Positions 60,820-64,000 of a stretch of DNA of 64,000 bases are shown piece by piece (positions within the stretch are counted from its first letter, which is position 1; the number at the start of each line of letters is the position of its first letter). A program made the position numbers and the translations under genes. The stretch comes from Saururus chinensis (taxonomy: Eukaryota; Streptophyta; Magnoliopsida; Piperales; Saururaceae): assembly GCA_035235625.1 (NCBI GenBank), contig CP141143.1, positions 4,880,501-4,944,500 on the forward strand. Direction: 5' to 3'. The notes under the pieces are model-generated. The model saw nothing but the letters and a program-made list of their open reading frames with translations. It had not been told where the DNA came from and did no database searches.

Positions 60820-62890
60820 GATTCATTGAATATCTCATTTCAGGAAGGGAATATGCATAAAGCTAATAATTAAAAGCAATCTGGAATTTTTAACAAAGTG
60901 CATATTCAATATAAAAAGAAGATTAGGAAGCAAGCAGCAAATTTAAACATCACTTTTCAAAACTTGTCTCGACGAGACTGATACCTACTTCGCAAGGAAT
61001 TAATCTAAAATATAGCTACAAACTTATAATGAGAACCTACCCATTGGTAGCTGAAATTCTTCTAAACCTGGTAACTAAGAAAATCAAAAGTAATTAAAGA
61101 GAATAAGAGTGAAAAAGCATAAACAAACAGAAAAGATTTTCCAGCTGTAAATGATCGATTGAAGTTTGGGATCGCCATATAAGATGATGGAGTACAAAAT
61201 TTTCACCTTCCGTAAATGCCAGGGTTTGGAGAACATGGGCGAATTTTCAAAAACCTGTCTGTAATTTTGTTCGGTAGATGCCTATTAGGGTTTTCTATGT
61301 TACCATTCATTTCACGACGTTTACACGCCCGTTTCATTCAGGCATCATCAACTCGACAAGTCTTGATCATTCGACATTAACTTGACCCCCCATTTTGCTT
61401 TAATAGAGTGATCTTTTTTATGTTTTTTTGCTACAATCAGAAGAGTGAATGATGGTACCGGCTATAAATGGGGGAACAAGGAACCCAAGGGGAGATGAGA
61501 TTGCATACCTTGCGAAAGCCAATTACTTTGATTGCCAAACGATTGAAAATTCCGCCAAAACGCTTCGGAAAGACAGGTAACATGCTGGAGCCTGGAGATG
61601 GTTTATACCATCTGAGTGCAGAAAATTGACAGCCAATCTAGATAATGATTATATTAATGGAATAAGAGGACAATAGCCTTACACTTATTGCGGTGCTGGG
61701 GACGAGACTACTGATGCCCACCCAAACACTTCTTCTTTCCTTTAATTCAATCCTAAAGGGTCATTTGGTTACGCTATACTAGTATTTGCCTGATAACGAG
61801 TCTAACACTAGTCGTGCAGTTTTTTTTTTCCGGGGATACAAAGTCCTGCAGTTATGCAGCAGCCACAATTCCAGTTTTGAACTGCTAAACTGCTGGTCTC
61901 CAATCTTCTTTTCTAAGCAAGCACCCCAAAACTTAAAAAGAGTCTCGGGCCACAAACTGATACGACTTTTAATTAATCCGACTGTTTTGGACTTTTGATG
62001 CCACTTCGAACAAATCGCACTATTGAAGGCAATTTCAGTTGGTTTGCATCTCGTTTTAAACTGCAACAAATCGCACTACCCAAACATCCGGCACTTGGCT
62101 ACCACGTTTATGATGAGAGTAATTAGATGGTGGTAACTGAATAACTGCATAATTTGTTAAACTTGACTCAGGGATCCCAACTTGATCGTTTAAAGCTTTG
62201 GGCTCAGGGATTTTTATTTTTTTGACAATTGCGCGTATGTTCAACTGATGGATGAGAAAATTTTGACGCAGTTTGAGATGTTTAAGAAGGCCTACAGATT
62301 CTAGCAGTTTCAGCTGTTCAACTAGAGAAACGAGCTGAGCAAAGAGATAAAACATTAGACAAACAAGCAATTTATCATAAAAGCCAACGCGGGAAAATGA
62401 TGAAAAATTGACGAACGGCTCCCGCATGAGAGCTGCTCCAATTGTTCGCTACCATCACGAGATATCTGTCTTTTTGGTAATTATCACGGGATATCCGATC
62501 CATGAACTAGAAGAACTCCACTCCGGCAGCCATGAATATCTTTCGTTTCAACTAAGAATACTTGTAAATTAATCGCACGCGCAATCAGGGGATTACGAAC
62601 AAAAGAGCTTCTATCAGGCAGAGTAAATAATAATGTTTTGTAGATATTCCTACACTACCCAAGTGCTCAAACACCATCGCGTACTTTGACCTTGGTTTCT
62701 TTTTTTGCTAATGTTTTTTACTAACATGGAGGCATGACACATGAAAAAAGATAAAAGTTCCATCGCTGGCACAACCAAATAGAATTTTCAAAGCACAAAG
62801 GGCTGCTACACAAGTTACTAAAGTCGGCTTGCCTAGGCCATACCGAGTTCTCTTTCCTAAAGCCTTTTAATTGCCACCTTCCACTTCCAG
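60820..62890. other. Intergenic DNA, no gene recognised
   Basis: AT-rich. 61756-62090 has MITE-like phrases (GGGTCATTTGGTTACG near the left and CAACAAATCGCACTAC near the right, the latter also repeated at 62009), but the inverted ends are not convincing. The minus frame 62056-62427 has no domain. Confidence 0.3.
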
Positions 62891-62897
62891 TCACTAG

Positions 62898-63272
62898 ATG
62901 CTGGACCATGAATTTGGCTGCGCCAGCGTAGACCGTTCCACACTGATTTTAATGTCCATGCTTCAGCAATCCAATTCAGGGAGAACCCTAATCGTCGAAA
63001 ACTTGACGGGAGAAACCGATCAATGTCCGAGTTCCACCGACGGCAATGCCCTTGGACATCTACTGGAGGACGCTACCGATTTGTACTTGCTGACCCTTTT
63101 CGAAAATCATTTCGGTTTACGCTTGTCCGATAGACGAAACTGTTTCAACGAAAGGCAGCGCGAACACGGAACAGCACGGCTTCGGACCACTCCCCACCCA
63201 AAAGCCCAGGCATATGCGTCTGTGTGGTTGAGAATGCCTGGCGCAGCTTTTACTGAACTTCATCGGTCATAA
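62898..63272 (+). CDS. Hypothetical small protein, doubtful
   Basis: A 124-codon frame with a true ATG (MLDHEFGCASVDRSTL...) and mixed amino-acid composition, in DNA of higher GC content than its surroundings. No domain, signal peptide or membrane segment is recognised. It may be a fragment of a larger spliced gene, a transposon piece, or chance. Confidence 0.2.
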   Translation: MLDHEFGCASVDRSTLILMSMLQQSNSGRTLIVENLTGETDQCPSSTDGNALGHLLEDATDLYLLTLFENHFGLRLSDRRNCFNERQREHGTARLRTTPHPKAQAYASVWLRMPGAAFTELHRS

Positions 63273-64000
63273 ACTTTTTCTCTTCGGTAAAGAGTACAGG
63301 AACGAAGCGATGAAGCGATTAGGGCTGCCAAAAAAAACCTGAACCCTACCCAACCTGACCTGATAGAACTAACTAGAAATTGATCAGGTATTCAGGTTTG
63401 GGCCGGGAAGGGTTTGAAAAAACACTCATCAATTTTAGGTCAGGTCGGGTTTAATATAAAAGAAAATTCAAACCCAGCCCGACTTTTATTTTACAATATA
63501 AAAACCCTAATCTCATTATGTTATATGCTCTCCCTTGCAGTGGCCTCTCCCTTCCTCCACATCTGTAGCCTCCTAAACCCACTTCCTCTGCATCTTCGGC
63601 CTTCGCCATCTTCCCGATTTGCCCTTTGCAACCCCTTTGTTCAAGTCAGCCTCTGCTGTCCTCCTGATTTGCCCTTTGTAGCCCCAACTCCAGCCCTCCG
63701 GCTTCCTCCTGATCTTATCCTCCATGAATCTAATCTTCCTGTACATCTTTACTGATAAGATCTTCACCCATTTCTCTTTTTTAGAACGCAAAAACTGATT
63801 TTTTGAGGATTTTCGTGATGACAAAAGCCAATAGGGGCTAAGCAGCACTAGTACCAACGACCGAAGATCTCAAGGGCGGCACTAGTGGCCAAAGTGGATG
63901 ACCAACCTCTGTCTCTATGGTATGTGGAGGATGGAACAGTTGAGGTGTATACACTCTAACTTATAAGGTATGCTACAAAGAAGTTTGCTTTTTTTATTTT
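63273..64000. other. Intergenic DNA to the window edge
   Basis: 63330-63480 repeats CAACCTGACCTGA/GGTCAGGTCGGG-like words, some mutually inverted. 63540-63740 is pyrimidine-rich with GATTTGCCCTTTG twice (63617 and 63667). No gene is supported. Confidence 0.35.

Overview
The window looks like nuclear DNA of a flowering plant. It is AT-rich, gene-poor and full of transposable-element remains. Only two genes can be named with confidence. Both are intronless, GC-rich CBL-interacting protein kinases (CIPKs, SnRK3 class), the calcium-sensor-controlled kinases of plant ion and stress signalling. A CIPK6-type gene lies on the minus strand at 7613-8941 and a CIPK5/CIPK25-type gene on the plus strand at 30109-31527. 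They are transcribed away from each other across about 21 kb of repeat-rich DNA. The species cannot be fixed from this sequence.

Layout. 0-4.4 kb: a foldback element, a 430-bp solo LTR with a 4-bp target duplication, and a complete non-autonomous CACTA transposon (1801-4430, target duplication CCA) carrying a GC-rich island and a 490-bp pyrimidine tract. 4.4-7.4 kb: intergenic DNA with no identifiable gene. 7.4-9.8 kb: the CIPK6-type gene with its TATA box, leader (two upstream ORFs) and GC-rich promoter. 9.9-29.6 kb: AT-rich DNA with a terminal-inverted-repeat element, a second foldback copy, mariner-type MITE relics, a second CACTA-like element, an eroded LTR retrotransposon (23.7-26.5 kb, minus strand) and two hairpin elements. 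29.6-31.7 kb: the CIPK5-type gene with an upstream ORF in its probable leader.

32-38.6 kb is mostly unassigned, partly retroelement-like. 40.6-54.5 kb is dominated by very long LTRs: one degenerate LTR (about 40.6-44.0 kb), then two related solo LTRs of 3.6 and 3.5 kb in inverted orientation, each with its own perfect 5-bp target duplication and only 427 bp apart. Both contain a 55-bp minisatellite. A tRNA-Asn-like organelle fragment lies at 53.56-53.59 kb. 54.5-64 kb holds a tandem 370-bp duplication, an 88-bp LTR remnant with an intact target duplication, two MITEs, a 30-bp triplicate and short unassigned ORFs.

The two kinases presumably form an old pair of paralogues drawn apart by transposon insertion; both would act with calcineurin-B-like (CBL) calcium sensors bound at their NAF motifs. 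I found no convincing new enzymatic or defence system. The most notable structures are the inverted pair of giant solo LTRs, the CACTA element with possibly captured DNA, and the upstream ORFs in both kinase leaders.
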